Shown here: positions 1 through 15,032 of the stretch, piece by piece
Layout of the letters: every line of letters starts with the position of its first letter
How positions within the stretch are numbered: the first letter of the stretch is position 1
Assembly: GCA_963693305.1 (NCBI GenBank)
Contig: OY855913.1
Location: forward strand, 13,387,701-13,451,700
Direction: 5' to 3'
DNA: 64,000 nucleotides
DNA from: Meandrina meandrites
Taxonomy: Eukaryota > Cnidaria > Anthozoa > Scleractinia > Meandrinidae
Program-made: the position numbers and the translations under genes
The notes under the pieces: generated by a model
What the model was told of the DNA's origin: nothing
The model's input: the letters and a program-made list of their open reading frames with translations, nothing else
Databases searched by the model: none

Positions 1-3000
1 AATCAATTTTTACGGCCGAATCGCAATTTTCATGAAATTGGGTGCTCACGGCCCAAATCGGCGCAAGAGCCGTCCCGGAGCTCAGATCATGAGAAAATCA
101 ATTTTTACGGCCGAATCGCAATTTTCATGAAATTGGGTGCTCACGGCCCAAATCGGTGCAAGAGCCGTCCCGGAGCTCAGATCATGAGAAAATCAATTTT
201 TGCGGCCGAATGGCAATTTTCATGAAATTGGGTGCTCACGGCCCAAATCGAGTCACAAGCGCTCCCCGAGCTCAGATCATGAGAAAATCAATTTTTACGG
301 CCGAATCGCAATTTTCATGAAATTGGGTGCTAACGGCCCAAATCGGCGCAAGAGCCGTCCCCGAGCTCAGATCATAAGAAAATCAATTTTTACGGCCGAA
401 TCGCAATTTTCATGAAATTGGGTGCTCACGGCCCAAATCGGCGCAAGAGCCGTCCCCGAGCTCAGATCATGAGAAAATCAATTTTTACGGCCGAATCGCA
501 ATTTTCATGAAATTGGGTGCTCACCGCCCAAATCGAGTCACAAGCGCTCTCCGAGCTCAGATCATGAGAAAATCAATTTTTACGGCCGAATCCCAATTTT
601 CATGAAATTGGGTGCTCACGGCCCAAATCGGCGAGAGAGCCGTCCCGGAGCTCAGATCATGAGAAAATCAATTTTTACGGCCGAATCGCAATTTTCATGA
701 AATAGGTTGCTCACCGCCCAAATCGAGTCACAAGCGCTCCCCGAGCTCAGATCATGAGAAAATCAATTTTTACGGCCGAATCGCAATTTTCATGAAATTG
801 GGTGCTCACGGCCCAAATCGGCGCAAGAGCCGTCCCCGAGCTCAGATCATAAGGAAATCAATTTTTACGGCCGAATCGACATTTTCATGAAATTGGGTGC
901 TCACAGCCCAAATCGGTGCAAGAGCCGTCCCGGAGCTCAGATCATGAGAAAATCAATTTTTGCGGCCGAATCGCAATTTTTATGAAATTGGGTGCTCACG
1001 GCCCAAATCGAGTCACAAGCGCTCCCCGAGCTCAGATCATGAGAAAATCAATTTTTACGGCCGAATCGCAATTTTCATGAAATTGGGTGCTCACGGCCCA
1101 AATCGGCGCAAGAGCCGTCCCGGAGCTCAGATCATGAGAAAATCAATTTTTACGGCCGAATCGCAATTTTCATGAAATTGGGTGCTCAGGGCCCAAATCG
1201 GCGCAAGAGCCGTCCCCGAGCTCAGATCATGAGAAAATCAATTTTTACGGCCGAATCGCAATTTTCATGAAATTGGGTGCTCACCGCCCAAATCGAGTCA
1301 CAAGCGCTCCCCGAGCTCAGATCATGAGAAAATCAATTTTTACGGCCGAATCGCAATTTTCATGAAATTGGGTGCTCACGGCCAAAATCGGCGCAAGAGC
1401 CGTCCCCGAGCTCAGATCATAAGAAAATCAATTTTTACGGCCGAATCGCAATTTTCATGAAATTGGGTGCTCACGGCCCAAATCGGTGCAAGAGCCGTCC
1501 CGGAGCTCAGATCATGAGAAAATCAATTTTTGCGGCCGAATCGCAATTTTCATGAAATTGGGTGCTCACGGCCCAAATCGAGTCACAAGCGCTCCCCGAG
1601 CTCAGATCATGAGAAAATCAATTTTTACGGCCGAATCGCAATTTTCATGAAATTGGGTGCTCACGGCCCAAATCGGCGCAAGAGCCGTCCCCGAGCTCAG
1701 ATCATAAGAAAATCAATTTTTACGGCCGAATCGCAATTTTCATGAAATTGGGTGCTCACGGCCCAAATCGGCGCAAGAGCCGTCCCCGAGCTCAGATCAT
1801 GAGAAAATCAATTTTTACGGCCGAATCACAATTTTCATGAAATTGGGTGCTCACCGCCCAAATCGAGTCACAAGCGCTCCCCGAGCTCAGATCATGAGAA
1901 AATCAATTTTTACGGCCGAATCGCAATTTTCATGAAATTGGGTGCTCACGGCCCAAATCGGCGAGAGAGCCGTCCCGGAGCTCAGATCATGAGAAAATCA
2001 ATTTTTACGGCCGAATCGCAATTTTCATGAAATTGGGTGCTCACCGCCCAAATCGAGTCACAAGCGCTCCCCGAGCTCAGATCATGAGAAAATCAATTTT
2101 TACGGCCGAATCGCAATTTTCATGAAATTGGGTGCTCACGGCCCAAATCGGCGCAAGAGCCGTCCCCGAGCTCAGATCATAAGAAAATCAATTTTTACGG
2201 CCGAATCGCAATTTTCATGAAATTGGGTGCTCACGGCCCAAATCGGTGCAAGAGCCGTCCCGGAGCTCAGATCATGAGAAAATCAATTTTTGCGGCCGAA
2301 TCGCAATTTTTATGAAATTGGGTGCTCACGGCCCAAATCGAGTCACAAGCGCTCCCCGAGCTCAGATCATGAGAAAATCAATTTTTACGGCCGAATCGCA
2401 ATTTTCATGAAATTGGGTGCTCACGGCCCAAATCGGCGCAAGAGCCGTCCCGGAGCTCAGATCATGAGAAAATCAATTTTTACTGCCGAATCGCAATTTT
2501 CATGAAATTGGGTGCTCACCGCCCAAATCGAGTCACAAGCGCTCCCCGAGCTCAGATCATGAGAAAATCAATTTTTACGGCCGAATCGCAATTTTCATGA
2601 AATTGGGTGCTCACGGCCCAAATCGGCGCAAGAGCCGTCCCCGAGCTCAGATCATAAGAAAATCAATTTTTACGGCCGAATCGCAATTTTCATGAAATTG
2701 GGTGCTCACGGCCCAAATCGGTGCAAGAGCCGTCCCGGAGCTCAGATCATGAGAAAATCAATTTTTGCGGCCGAATCGCAATTTTCATGAAATTGGGTGC
2801 TCACGGCCCAAATCGAGTCACAAGCGCTCCCCGAGCTCAGATCATGAGAAAATCAATTTTTACGGCCGAATCGCAATTTTCATGAAATTGGGTGCTCACG
2901 ACCCAAATCGGCGCAAGAGCCGTCCCGGAGCTCAGATCATGAGAAAATCAATTTTTACTGCCGAATCGCAACTTTCATGAAATTGGGTGCTCACCGCCCA

Positions 3001-4029
3001 AATCGAGTCACAAGCGCTCCCCGAGCTCAGATCATGAGAAAATCAATTTTTACGGCCGAATCCCAATTTTCATGAAATTTGGTGCTCACGGCCCAAATCG
3101 GTGCAAGAGCCGTCCCGGAGCTCAGATCATGAGAAAATCAATTTTGCGGCCGAATCGCAATTTTCATGAAATTGGGTGCTCACGGCCCAAATCGAGTCAC
3201 AAGCGCTCCCCGAGCTCAGATCATGAGAAAATCAATTTTTACGGCCGAATCGCAATTTTCATGAAATTGGGTGCTCACGGCCCAAATCGGCGCAAGAGCC
3301 GTCCCGGAGCTCAGATCATGAGAAAATCAATTTTGCGGCCGAATCGCAATTTTCATGAAATTGGGTGCTCACGGCCCAAATCGAGTCACAAGTGCTCCCC
3401 GAGCTCAGATCATGAGAAAATCAATTTTTACGGCCGAATCGCAATTTTCATGAAATTGGGTGCTCACGGCCCAAATCGGCGCAAGAGCCGTCCCCGAGCT
3501 CAGATCATAAGAAAATCAATTTTTACGGCCGAATCGCAATTTTCATGAAATTGGGTGCTCACCGCCCAAATCGGTGCAAGAGCCGTCCCGGAGCTCAGAT
3601 CATGAGGAAATCAATTTTTGCGGCCGAATCGCAATTTTCATGAAATTGGGTGCTCACTGCCCAAATCGAGTCACAAGCGCTCTCCGAGCTCGAATCATGA
3701 GAAAATCAATTTTTACGGCCGAATCGCAATTTTCATGAAATTGGGTGCTCACGGCCCAAATCGGCGCAAGAGCCGTCCCGGAGCTCAGATCATGAGAAAA
3801 TCAATTTTTACTGCCGAATCGCAATTTTCATGAAATTGGGTGCTCACCGCCCAAATCGAGTCACAAGCGCTCCCCGAGCTCAGATCATGAGAAAATCAAT
3901 TTTTACGGCCGAATCGCAATTTTCATGAAATTGGGTGCTCACGGCCCAAATCGGCGCAAGAGCCGTCCCGGAGCTCAGATCATGAGAAAATCAATTTTTA
4001 CGGCCGCATCGCAATTGTCATGAAATTGG

Positions 4030-6500
4030 GTGCTCACGGCAAAAATCGACTCGAAGGCGTTCCTCAGCTCAGATCATGAGCAAATCAATTTTTACGGCCG
4101 AATCGCAATTTTCATGAAATTGGTTGCTCACGGCCCAAGTCGACTCACAAGCGCTCCCCGAGCTCATCTCATGAGAAAATCAATTTTTACGGCCGAATCG
4201 CAATTTTCATGAAATTGGTTGCTCACGGCCCAAGTCGACTCACAAGCGCTCCCCGAGCTCATCTCATGAGAAAATCAATTTTTACGGCCGAATCGCAATT
4301 TTCATGAAATAGGGTGATCACGGCCCAAATCGGCCCACAAGCCGTCTCCGAGCTCAGATCATGAGCAAATCAATTTTTACGGCCGGATCGCAATTTTCAT
4401 GAAATTGGGTGCTTACTGCCCAAATCGACTCACAAGCGCTCCCCGAGCTCATCTCATGAGAAAATCAATTTTTACGGCCGAATCGCAATTGTCATGAAAT
4501 TGGGTGCTCACGGCCCAAATCGGGCACAAGCCGTCACCGAGTTCAGATCATGAGCAAATCAATTTTTACGGCCGAATCGCAATTTTCATGAAATTGGGTG
4601 CTCACGGCCCAAATCGACTCACAAGCGCTCCCCGAGCTCAGATCATGAGAAAATCAATTTTTACGGCCGAATCGCAATTGTCATGAAATTGGGTGCTCAC
4701 GGCCCAAATCGGGGCAAGTGCCGTCCCCGAGCTCAGATCATGAGGAAATCAATGTTTACGGCCGAATCGCAATTTTCATGAAATTGGGTGCTTACGGCCC
4801 AAATCGACTCACAAGCGCTCCCCGAGCTCATCTCATGAGAAAATCAATTTTTACGGCCGAATCGCAATTTTCATGAAATTGGGTGCTCACGGCCCAAATC
4901 GGCGTAAGAGCCGTCCCCGAGCTCAGATCATTAGAAAATCAAATTTTACGGCCGAATTGCAATTTTCATGAAATTGGGTACTCACGGCCCAAATCGAGTC
5001 AAAAGCGCTCCCCGAGCTCAAATCATGAGAAAATCAATTTTTACGGCCGAATCGCAATTGTCATGAAATTGGGTGCTCACGGCCCAAATCGGGGCAAGTG
5101 CCGTCCCCGAGCTCAGATCATGAGGAAATCAATGTTTACGGCCGAATCGCAATTTTGATGAAATTGGGTGCTTACGGCCCAAATCGACTCACAAGCGCTC
5201 CCCGAGCTCATCTCATGAGAAAATCAATTTTTACGGCCGAATTGCAATTTTCATGAAATTGGGTGCTCACGGCCCAAATCGGCGTAAGAGCCGTCCCCGA
5301 GCTCAGATCATGAGAAAATCAATTTTTACGGCCGAATTGCAATTTTCATGAAATTGGGTACTCACGGCCAAAATCGAGTCAAAAGCGCTCCCCGAGCTCA
5401 AATCATGAGAAAATCAATTTTTACGGCCGAATCGCAATTTTCATGAAATTGGGTGCTCAAGGCCCAAATCGGCGTAAGAGCCGTCCCCGAGCTCAGATCA
5501 TTAGAAAATCAATTTTTACGGCCGAATTGCAATTTTCATGAAATTGGGTACTCACGGCCCAAATCGAGTCAAAAGCGCTCCCCGAGCTCAAATCATGAGA
5601 AAATCAATTTTTACGGCCGAATCGCAATTTTCATGAAATTGGGTGCTCACGGCCCAAATCGGGCACAAGCCGTCACCGAGTTCAGATCATGAGAAAATCA
5701 ATTTTTACGGCCGAATCGCAATTTTCATGAAATTGGGTGCTCACGGCCCAAATCGGCGCACAAGCCGTCTCCGAGCTCACATCATGAGAAAATCAATTTT
5801 TACGGCCGAATCGCAATTTTCATGAAATTAGGTGCTCACGGCTCAAATAGACTCACAAGCGCTCCCGGAGCTCAGATCATGACAAAATCAATTTTTACGG
5901 CCGAATCGCAATTTTCATGAAAGTGGGTGCTCACGGCCGAAATCGACTAACAAGCGCTCCCCGAGCTCATCTCATGAGAAAATCAATTTTTACGGCCGAA
6001 TCGCATTTTTCATGAAATTGGGTGCTCACGGCCCAAATCGAGTCACAAGCGCTCCCCGAGCTCAGATCATGAGAAAATCAATTTTTACGGCCGAATCGCA
6101 ATTTTCATGAAATTGGGTGCTCACGGCCCAAATCGACTCACAAGCGCTCCCCGAGCTCATCTCATGAGAAAATCAATTTTTACGGCCGAATCGCAATTTT
6201 CATGAAATTGGGTGCTCACGGCCCAAATCGGTGCAAGAGCCGTCCCGGAGCTCAGATCATGAGAAAATCAATTTTTGCGGCCGAATCGCAATTTTCATGA
6301 AATTGGGTGCTCACGGCCCAAATCGAGTCACAAGCGCTCCCCGAGCTCAGATCATGAGAAAATCAATTTTTACTGCCGAATCGCAATTTTCATGAAATTG
6401 GGTGCTCACGGCCCAAATCGGTGCAAGAGCCGTCCCGGAGCTCAGATCATGAGAAAATCAATTTTTACGGCCGAATCGCAATTTTCATGAAATAGGTTGC
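4030..6500 (+). repeat. sat-A block also present at 14,949-17,220
   Basis: The run of rare variants here (AAAAATCGACTCGAAGGCG, the CGGGCACAAGCCGTCACC monomer, CATTAGAAAATC, ATTAGGTGCTCACGGCTCAAATAG) recurs in the same order at 14,949-17,220. The offset changes from 10,919 to 10,824, back to 10,919, and then 10,729, so the blocks share descent but differ by whole-monomer gains or losses of 95 or 190 bp. This is the pattern expected from unequal exchange or replication slippage. Confidence 0.8.
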
Positions 6501-9500
6501 GCACCGCCCAAATCGCGTCACAAGCGCTCCCCGAGCTCAGATCATGAGAAAATCAATTTTTACGGCCGAATCGCAATTTTCATGAAATTGGGTGCTCACA
6601 GCCCAAATCGGCGCAAGAGCCGTCCCCGAGCTCAGATCATGAGAAAATCAATTTTTACGGCCGAATCGCAATTTTCATGAAATTGGGTGCTCACGGCCCA
6701 AATCGGCGCAAGAGCCGTCCCGGAGCTCAGATCATGAGAAAATCAATTTTTACGGCCGAATCGCAATTTTCATGAAATTGGGTGCTCAGGGCCCAAATCG
6801 GCGCAAGAGCCGTCCCCGAGCTCAGATCATGAGAAAATCAATTTTTACGGCCGAATCGCAATTTTCATGAAATTGGGTGCTCACCGCCCAAATCGAGTCA
6901 CAAGCGCTCCCCGAGCTCAGATCATGAGAAAATCAATTTTTACGGCCGAATCGCAATTTTCATGAAATTGGGTGCTCACGGCCAAAATCGGCGCAAGAGC
7001 CGTCCCCGAGCTCAGATCATAAGAAAATCAATTTTTACGGCCGAATCGCAATTTTCATGAAATTGGGTGCTCACGGCCCAAATCGGTGCAAGAGCCGTCC
7101 CGGAGCTCAGATCATGAGAAAATCAATTTTTGCGGCCGAATCGCAATTTTCATGAAATTGGGTGCTCACGGCCCAAATCGAGTCACAAGCGCTCCCCGAG
7201 CTCAGATCATGAGAAAATCAATTTTTACGGCCGAATCGCAATTTTCATGAAATTGGGTGCTCACGGCCCAAATCGGCGCAAGAGCCGTCCCGGAGCTCAG
7301 ATCATGAGAAAATCAATTTTTACTGCCGAATCGCAACTTTCATGAAATTGGGTGCTCACCGCCCAAATCGAGTCACAAGCGCTCCCCGAGCTCAGATCAT
7401 GAGAAAATCAATTTTTACGGCCGAATCGCAATTTTCATGAAATTGGGTGCTCACGGCCCAAATCGGCGCAAGAGCCGTCCCGGAGCTCAGATCATGAGAA
7501 AATCAATTTTTGCGGCCGAATCGCAATTTTCATGAAATTGGGTGCTCACCGCCCAAATCGAGTCACAAGCGCTCCCCGAGCTCAGATCATGAGAAAATCA
7601 ATTTTTACGGCCGAATCGCAATTTTCATGAAATTGGGTGCTCACGGCCCAAATCGGCGCAAGAGCCGTCCCCGAGCTCAGATGATAAGAAAATCAATTTT
7701 TACGGCCGAATCGCAATTTTCATGAAATTGGGTGCTCACCGCCCAAATCGAGTCACAAGCGCTCCCCGAGCTCAGATCATAAGAAAATCAATTTTTACGG
7801 CCGAATCGCAATTTTCATGAAATTGGGTGCTCACGGCCCAAATCGGCGCAAGAGCCGTCCCGGAGCTCAGATCATGAGAAAATCAATTTTTACGGCCGAA
7901 TCGCAATTTTCATGAAATTGGGTGCTCACGGCCCAAATCGGTGCAAGAGCCGTCCCGGAGCTCAGATCATGAGAAAATCAATTTTTGCGGCCGAATGGCA
8001 ATTTTCATGAAATTGGGTGCTCACGGCCCAAATCGAGTCACAAGCGCTCCCCGAGCTCAGATCATGAGAAAATCAATTTTTACGGCCGAATCGCAATTTT
8101 CATGAAATTGGGTGCTCACGGCCCAAATCGGCGCAAGAGCCGTCCCCGAGCTCAGATCATGAGAAAATCAATTTTTACGGCCGAATCGCAATTTTCATGA
8201 AATTGGGTGCTCACCGCCAAAATCGAGTCACAAGCGCTCTCCGAGCTCAGATCATGAGAAAATCAATTTTTACGGCCGAATCGCAATTTTCATGAAATTG
8301 GGTGCTCACGGCCCAAATCGGCGAGAGAGCCGTCCCGGAGCTCACATCATGAGAAAATCAATTTTTACGGCCGAATCGCAATTTTCATGAAATAGGTTGC
8401 TCACCGCCCAAATCGAGTCACAAGCGCTCCCCGAGCTCAGATCATGAGAAAATCAATTTTTACGGCCGAATCGCAATTTTCATGAAATTGGGTGGTCACG
8501 GCCCAAATCGGCGCAAGAGCCGTCCCCGAGCTCAGATCATAAGAAAATCAATTTTTACGGCCGAATCGCAATTTTCATGAAATTGGGTGCTCACGGCCCA
8601 AATCGGTGCAAGAGCCGTCCCGGAGCTCAGATCATGAGAAAATCAATTTTTGCGGCCGAATCGCAATTTTCATGAAATTGGGTGCTCACGGCCCAAATCG
8701 AGTCACAAGCGCTCCCCGAGCTCAGATCATGAGAAAATCAATTTTTACGGCCGAATCGCAATTTTCATGAAATTGGGTGCTCACGGCCCAAATCGGCCCA
8801 AGAGCCGTCCCGGAGCTCAGATCATGAGAAAATCAATTTTTACGGCCGAATCGCAATTTTCATGAAATTGGGTGCTCAGGGCCCAAATCGGTGCAAGAGC
8901 CGTCCCCGAGCTCAGATCATGAGAAAATCAATTTTTACGGCCGAATCGCAATTTTCATGAAATTGGGTGCTCACCGCCCAAATCGAGTCACAAGCGCTCC
9001 CCGAGCTCAGATCATGAGAAAATCAATTTTTACGGCCGAATCGCAATTTTCATGAAATTGGGTGCTCACGGCCCAAATCGGCGCAAGAGCCGTCCCCGAG
9101 CTCAGATCATAAGAAAATCAATTTTTACGGCCGAATCGCAATTTTCATGAAATTGGGTGCTCACGGCCCAAATCGGTGCAAGAGCCGTCCCGGAGCTCAG
9201 ATCATGAGAAAATCAATTTTTGCGGCCGAATCGCAATTTTTATGAAATTGGGTGCTCACGGCCCAAATCGAGTCACAAGCGCTCCCCGAGCTCAGATCAT
9301 GAGAAAATCAATTTTTACGGCCGAATCGCAATTTTCATGAAATTGGGTGCTCACGGCCCAAATCGGCGCAAGAGCCGTCCCGGAGCTCAGATCATGAGAA
9401 AATCAATTTTTACTGCCGAATCGCAACTTTCATGAAATTGGGTGCTCACCGCCCAAATCGAGTCACAAGCGCTCCCCGAGCTCAGATCATGAGAAAATCA

Positions 9501-9989
9501 ATTTTTACGGCCGAATCGCAATTTTCATGAAATTTGGTGCTCACGGCCCAAATCGGTGCAAGAGCCGTCCCGGAGCTCAGATCATGAGAAAATCAATTTT
9601 TGCGGCCGAATCGCAATTTTCATGAAATTGGGTGCTCACGGCCCAAATCGAGTCACAAGCGCTCCCCGAGCTCAGATCATGAGAAAATCAATTTTTACGG
9701 CCGAATCGCAATTTTCATGAAATTGGGTGCTCACGGCCCAAATCGGTGCAAGAGCCGTCCCGGAGCTCAGATCATGAGAAAATCAATTTTTGCGGCCGAA
9801 TCGCAATTTTCATGAAATTGGGTGCTCACGGCCCAAATCGAGTCACAAGCGCTCCCCGAGCTCAGATCATGAGAAAATCAATTTTTACGGCCGAATCGCA
9901 ATTTTCATGAAATTGGGTGCTCACGGCCCAAATCGGCGCAAGAGCCGTCCCGGAGCTCAGATCATGAGAAAATCAATTTTTACGGCCGA

Positions 9990-12900
9990 ATCGCAATTTT
10001 CATGAAATTGGGTGCTCAGGGCCCAAATCGGCGCAAGAGCCGTCCCCGAGCACAGATCATGAGAAAATCAATTTTTACGGCCGAATCGCAATTTTCATGA
10101 AATTGGGTGCTCACCGCCCAAATCGAGTCACAAGCGCTCCCCGAGCTCAGATCATGAGAAAATCAATTTTTACGGCCGAATCGCAATTTTCATGAAATTG
10201 GGTGCTCACGGCCCAAATCGGCGCAAGAGCCGTCCCCGAGCTCAGATCATAAGAAAATCAATTTTTACGGCGAATCGCAATTTTCATGAAATTGGGTGCT
10301 CACGGCCCAAATCGGTGCAAGAGCCGTCCCGGAGCTCAGATCATGAGAAAATCAATTTTTGCGGCCGAATCGCAATTTTCATGAAATTGGGTGCTCACGG
10401 CCCAAATCGAGTCACAAGCGCTCCCCGAGCTCAGATCATGAGAAAATCAATTTTTACGGCCGAATCGCAATTTTCATGAAATTGGGTGCTCACGACCCAA
10501 ATCGGCGCAAGAGCCGTCCCGGAGCTCAGATCATGAGAAAATCAATTTTTACTGCCGAATCGCAACTTTCATGAAATTGGGTGCTCACCGCCCAAATCGA
10601 GTCACAAGCGCTCCCCGAGCTCAGATCATGAGAAAATCAATTTTTACGGCCGAATCGCAATTTTCATGAAATTTGGTGCTCACGGCCCAAATCGGTGCAA
10701 GAGCCGTCCCGGAGCTCAGATCATGAGAAAATCAATTTTGCGGCCGAATCGCAATTTTCATGAAATTGGGTGCTCACGGCCCAAATCGAGTCACAAGCGC
10801 TCCCCGAGCTCAGATCATGAGAAAATCAATTTTTACGGCCGAATCGCAATTTTCATGAAATTGGGTGCTCACGGCCCAAATCGGCGCAAGAGCCGTCCCC
10901 GAGCTCAGATGATAAGAAAATCAATTTTTACGGCCGAATCGCAATTTTCATGAAATTGGGTGCTCACCGCCCAAATCGGTGCAAGAGCCGTCCCGGAGCT
11001 CAGATCATGAGAAAATCAATTTTTGCGGCCGAATCGCAATTTTCATGAAATTGGGTGCTCACGGCCCAAATCGAGTCACAAGCGCTCTCCGAGCTCAGAT
11101 CATGAGAAAATCAATTTTTACGGCCGAATCGCAATTTTCATGAAATTGGGTGCTCACGGCCCAAATCGGCGCAAGAGCCGTCCCGGAGCTCAGATCATGA
11201 GAAAATCAATTTTTACTGCCGAATCGCAATTTTCATGAAATTGGGTGCTCACCGCCCAAATCGAGTCACAAGCGCTCCCCGAGCTCAGATCATGAGAAAA
11301 TCAATTTTTACGGCCGAATCGCAATTTTCATGAAATTGGGTGCTCATGGCCCAAATCGGCGCAAGAGCCGTCCCGGAGCTCAGATCATGAGAAAATCAAT
11401 TTTTACGGCCGAATCGCAATTTTCATGAAATTGGGTGCTCACGGCCCAAATCGGCGCAAGAGCCGTCCCGGAGCTCAGATCATGAGAAAATCAATTTTTA
11501 CTGCGGAATCGCAACTTTCATGAAATTGGGTGCTCACCGATCAAATCGAGTCACAAGCGCTCCCCGAGCTCAGATCATGAGAAAATCAATTTTTACGGCC
11601 GAATCGCAATTTTCATGAAATTGGGTGCTCACGGCCCAAATCGGCGCAAGAGCCGTCCCGGAGCTCAGATCATGAGAAAATCAATTTTTACTGCCGAATC
11701 GCAATTTTCATGAAATTGGGTGCTCACGGCCCAAATCGGCGCAAGAGCCGTCCCGGAGCTCAGATCATGAGAAAATCAATTTTTACTGCCGAATCGCAAA
11801 TTTCATGAAATTGGGTGCTCACGGCCCAAATCGAGTCACAAGCGCTCCCCGAGCTCAGATCATGAGAAAATCAATTTTTACGGCCGAATCGCAATTTTCA
11901 TGAAATTGGGTGCTCACGGCCCAAATCGGCGCAAGAGCCGTCCCGGAGCTCAGATCATGAGAAAATCAATTTTTACGGCCGAATCGCAATTTTCATGAAA
12001 TTGGGTGCTCAGGGCCCAAATCGGCGCAAGAGCCGTCCCCGAGCACAGATCATGAGAAAATCAATTTTTACGGCCGAATCGCAATTTTCATGAAATTGGG
12101 TGCTCACCGCCCAAATCGAGTCACAAGCGCTCCCCGAGCTCAGATCATGAGAAAATCAATTTTTACGGCCGAATCGCAATTTTCATGAAATTGGGTGCTC
12201 ACGGCCCAAATCGGCGCAAGAGCCGTCCCCGAGCTCAGATCATAAGAAAATCAATTTTTACGGCCGAATCGCAATTTTCATGAAATTGGGTGCTCACGGC
12301 CCAAATCGGTGCAAGAGCCGTCCCGGAGCTCAGATCATGAGAAAATCAATTTTTGCGGCCGAATCGCAATTTTCATGAAATTGGGTGCTCACGGCCCAAA
12401 TCGAGTCACAAGCGCTCCCCGAGCTCAGATCATGAGAAAATCAATTTTTACGGCCGAATCGAAATTTTCATGAAATTGGGTGCTCACGACCCAAATCGGC
12501 GCAAGAGCCGTCCCGGAGCTCAGATCATGAGAAAATCAATTTTTACTGCCGAATTGCAACTTTCATGAAATTGGGTGCTCACCGCCCAAATCGAGTCACA
12601 AGCGCTCCCCGAGCTCAGATCATGAGAAAATCAATTTTTACGGCCGAATCGCAATTTTCATGAAATTTGGTGCTCACGGCCCAAATCGGTGCAAGAGCCG
12701 TCCCGGAGCTCAGATCATGAGAAAATCAATTTTGCGGCCGAATCGCAATTTTCATGAAATTGGGTGCTCACGGCCCAAATCGAGTCACAAGCGCTCCCCG
12801 AGCTCAGATCATGAGAAAATCAATTTTTACGGCCGAATCGCAATTTTCATGAAATTGGGTGCTCACGGCCCAAATCGGCGCAAGAGCCGTCCCCGAGCTC

Positions 12901-13850
12901 AGATGATAAGAAAATCAATTTTTACGGCCGAATCGCAATTTTCATGAAATTGGGTGCTCACCGCCCAAATCGGTGCAAGAGCCGTCCCGGAGCTCAGATC
13001 ATGAGAAAATCAATTTTTGCGGCCGAATCGCAATTTTCATGAAATTGGGTGCTCACGGCCCAAATCGAGTCACAAGCGCTCTCCGAGCTCAGATCATGAG
13101 AAAATCAATTTTTACGGCCGAATCGCAATTTTCATGAAATTGGGTGCTCACGGCCCAAATCGGCGCAAGAGCCGTCCCGGAGCTCAGATCATGAGAAAAT
13201 CAATTTTTACTGCCGAATCGCAATTTTCATGAAATTGGGTGCTCACCGCCCAAATCGAGTCACAAGCGCTCCCCGAGCTCAGATCATGAGAAAATCAATT
13301 TTTACGGCCGAATCGCAATTTTCATGAAATTGGGTGCTCATGGCCCAAATCGGCGCAAGAGCCGTCCCGGAGCTCAGATCATGAGAAAATCAATTTTTGC
13401 GGCCGAATCGCAATTTTCATGAAATTGGGTGCTCATGGCCCAAATCGGCGCAAGAGCCGTCCCGGAGCTCAGATCATGAGAAAATCAATTTTTACGGCCG
13501 AATCGCAATTTTCATGAAATTGGGTGCTCACGGCCCAAATCGGCGCAAGAGCCGTCCCGGAGCTCAGATCATGAGAAAATCAATTTTTACTGCGGAATCG
13601 CAACTTTCATGAAATTGGGTGCTCACCGATCAAATCGAGTCACAAGCGCTCCCCGAGCTCAGATCATGAGAAAATCAATTTTTACGGCCGAATCGCAATT
13701 TTCATGAAATTGGGTGCTCACGGCCCAAATCGGCGCAAGAGCCGTCCCGGAGCTCAGATCATGAGAAAATCAATTTTTACTGCCGAATCGCAATTTTCAT
13801 GAAATTGGGTGCTCACGGCCCAAATCGGCGCAAGAGCCGTCCCGGAGCTC
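9990..13850 (+). repeat. 1,994-bp higher-order duplication within sat-A
   Basis: Variant monomers repeat at an offset of 1,993-1,994 bp (21 monomers minus one base): 10,359 and 12,353, 10,666 and 12,660, 11,023 and 13,017, 11,341 and 13,335. The 1-bp drift is explained by a C deletion near 10,270 in the first copy. Beyond 11,400 the offset becomes 2,089, as for the ACTGCGGAATC variant at 11,500 and 13,589, so one extra monomer was gained. The end coordinates are approximate. Confidence 0.8.
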
Positions 13851-15032
13851 AGATCATGAGAAAATCAATTTTTACGGCCGAATCGCAATTTTCATGAAAT
13901 TGGGTGCTCACCGATCAAATCGAGTCACAAGCGCTCCCCGAGCTCAGATCATGAGAAAATCAATTTTTACGGCCGAATCGCAATTTTCATGAAATTGGGT
14001 GCTCACGGCCCAAATCGGCGCAAGAGCCGTCCCGGAGCTCAGATCATGAGAAAATCAATTTTTGCGGCCGAATCGCAATTTTCATGAAATTGGGTGCTCA
14101 CGGCCCAAATCGAGTCACAAGCGCTCCCCGAGCTCAAATCATGAGAAAATCAATTTTTACGGCCGAATCGCAATTTTCATGAAATTGGGTGCTCACGGCC
14201 CAAATCGGCGCAAGGGCCGTCCCCGAGCTCAGATCATAAGAAAATCAATTTTTACGGCCGAATCGCAATTTTCATGAAATTGGGTGCTCACGGCCCAAAT
14301 CGGCGCAAGAGCCGTCCCGGAGCTCAGATCATAAGAAAATCAATTTTTACTGCCGAATCGCAATTTTCATGAAATTGGGTGCTCACCGCCCAAATCGAGT
14401 CACAAGCGCTCCCCGAGCTCAGATCATGAGAAAATCAATTTTTACTGCCGAATCGCAATTTTCATGAAATTGGGTGCTCACGGCCCAAATCGGCGCAAGA
14501 GCCGTCCCGGAGCTCAGATCATGAGAAAATCAATTTTTGCGGCCGAATCGCAATTTTCATGAAATTGGGTGCTCACGGCCCAAATCGAGTCACAAGCGCT
14601 CCCCGAGCTCAGATCATGAGAAAATCAATTTTTACGGCCGAATCGCAATTTTCATGAAATTGGGTGCTCACGGCCCAAATCGGCGCAAGAGCCGTCCCGG
14701 AGCTCAGATCATGAGAAAATCACTTTTTACGGCCGAATCGCAATTTTCATGAAATTGGGTGCTCACCGCCCAAATCGAGTCACAAGCGCTCCCCGAGCTC
14801 AGATCATGAGAAAATCAATTATTACGGCCGAATCGCAATTTTCATGAAATTGGGTGTTCACGGCCCAAATCGGCGCAAGAGCCGTCCCGGAGCTCAGATC
14901 ATGAGAAAATCAATTTTTACGGCCGCATCGCAATTGTCATGAAATTGGGTGCTCACGGCAAAAATCGACTCGAAGGCGTTCCCCAGCTCAGATCATGAGC
15001 AAATCAATTTTTACGGCCGAATCGCAATTTTC

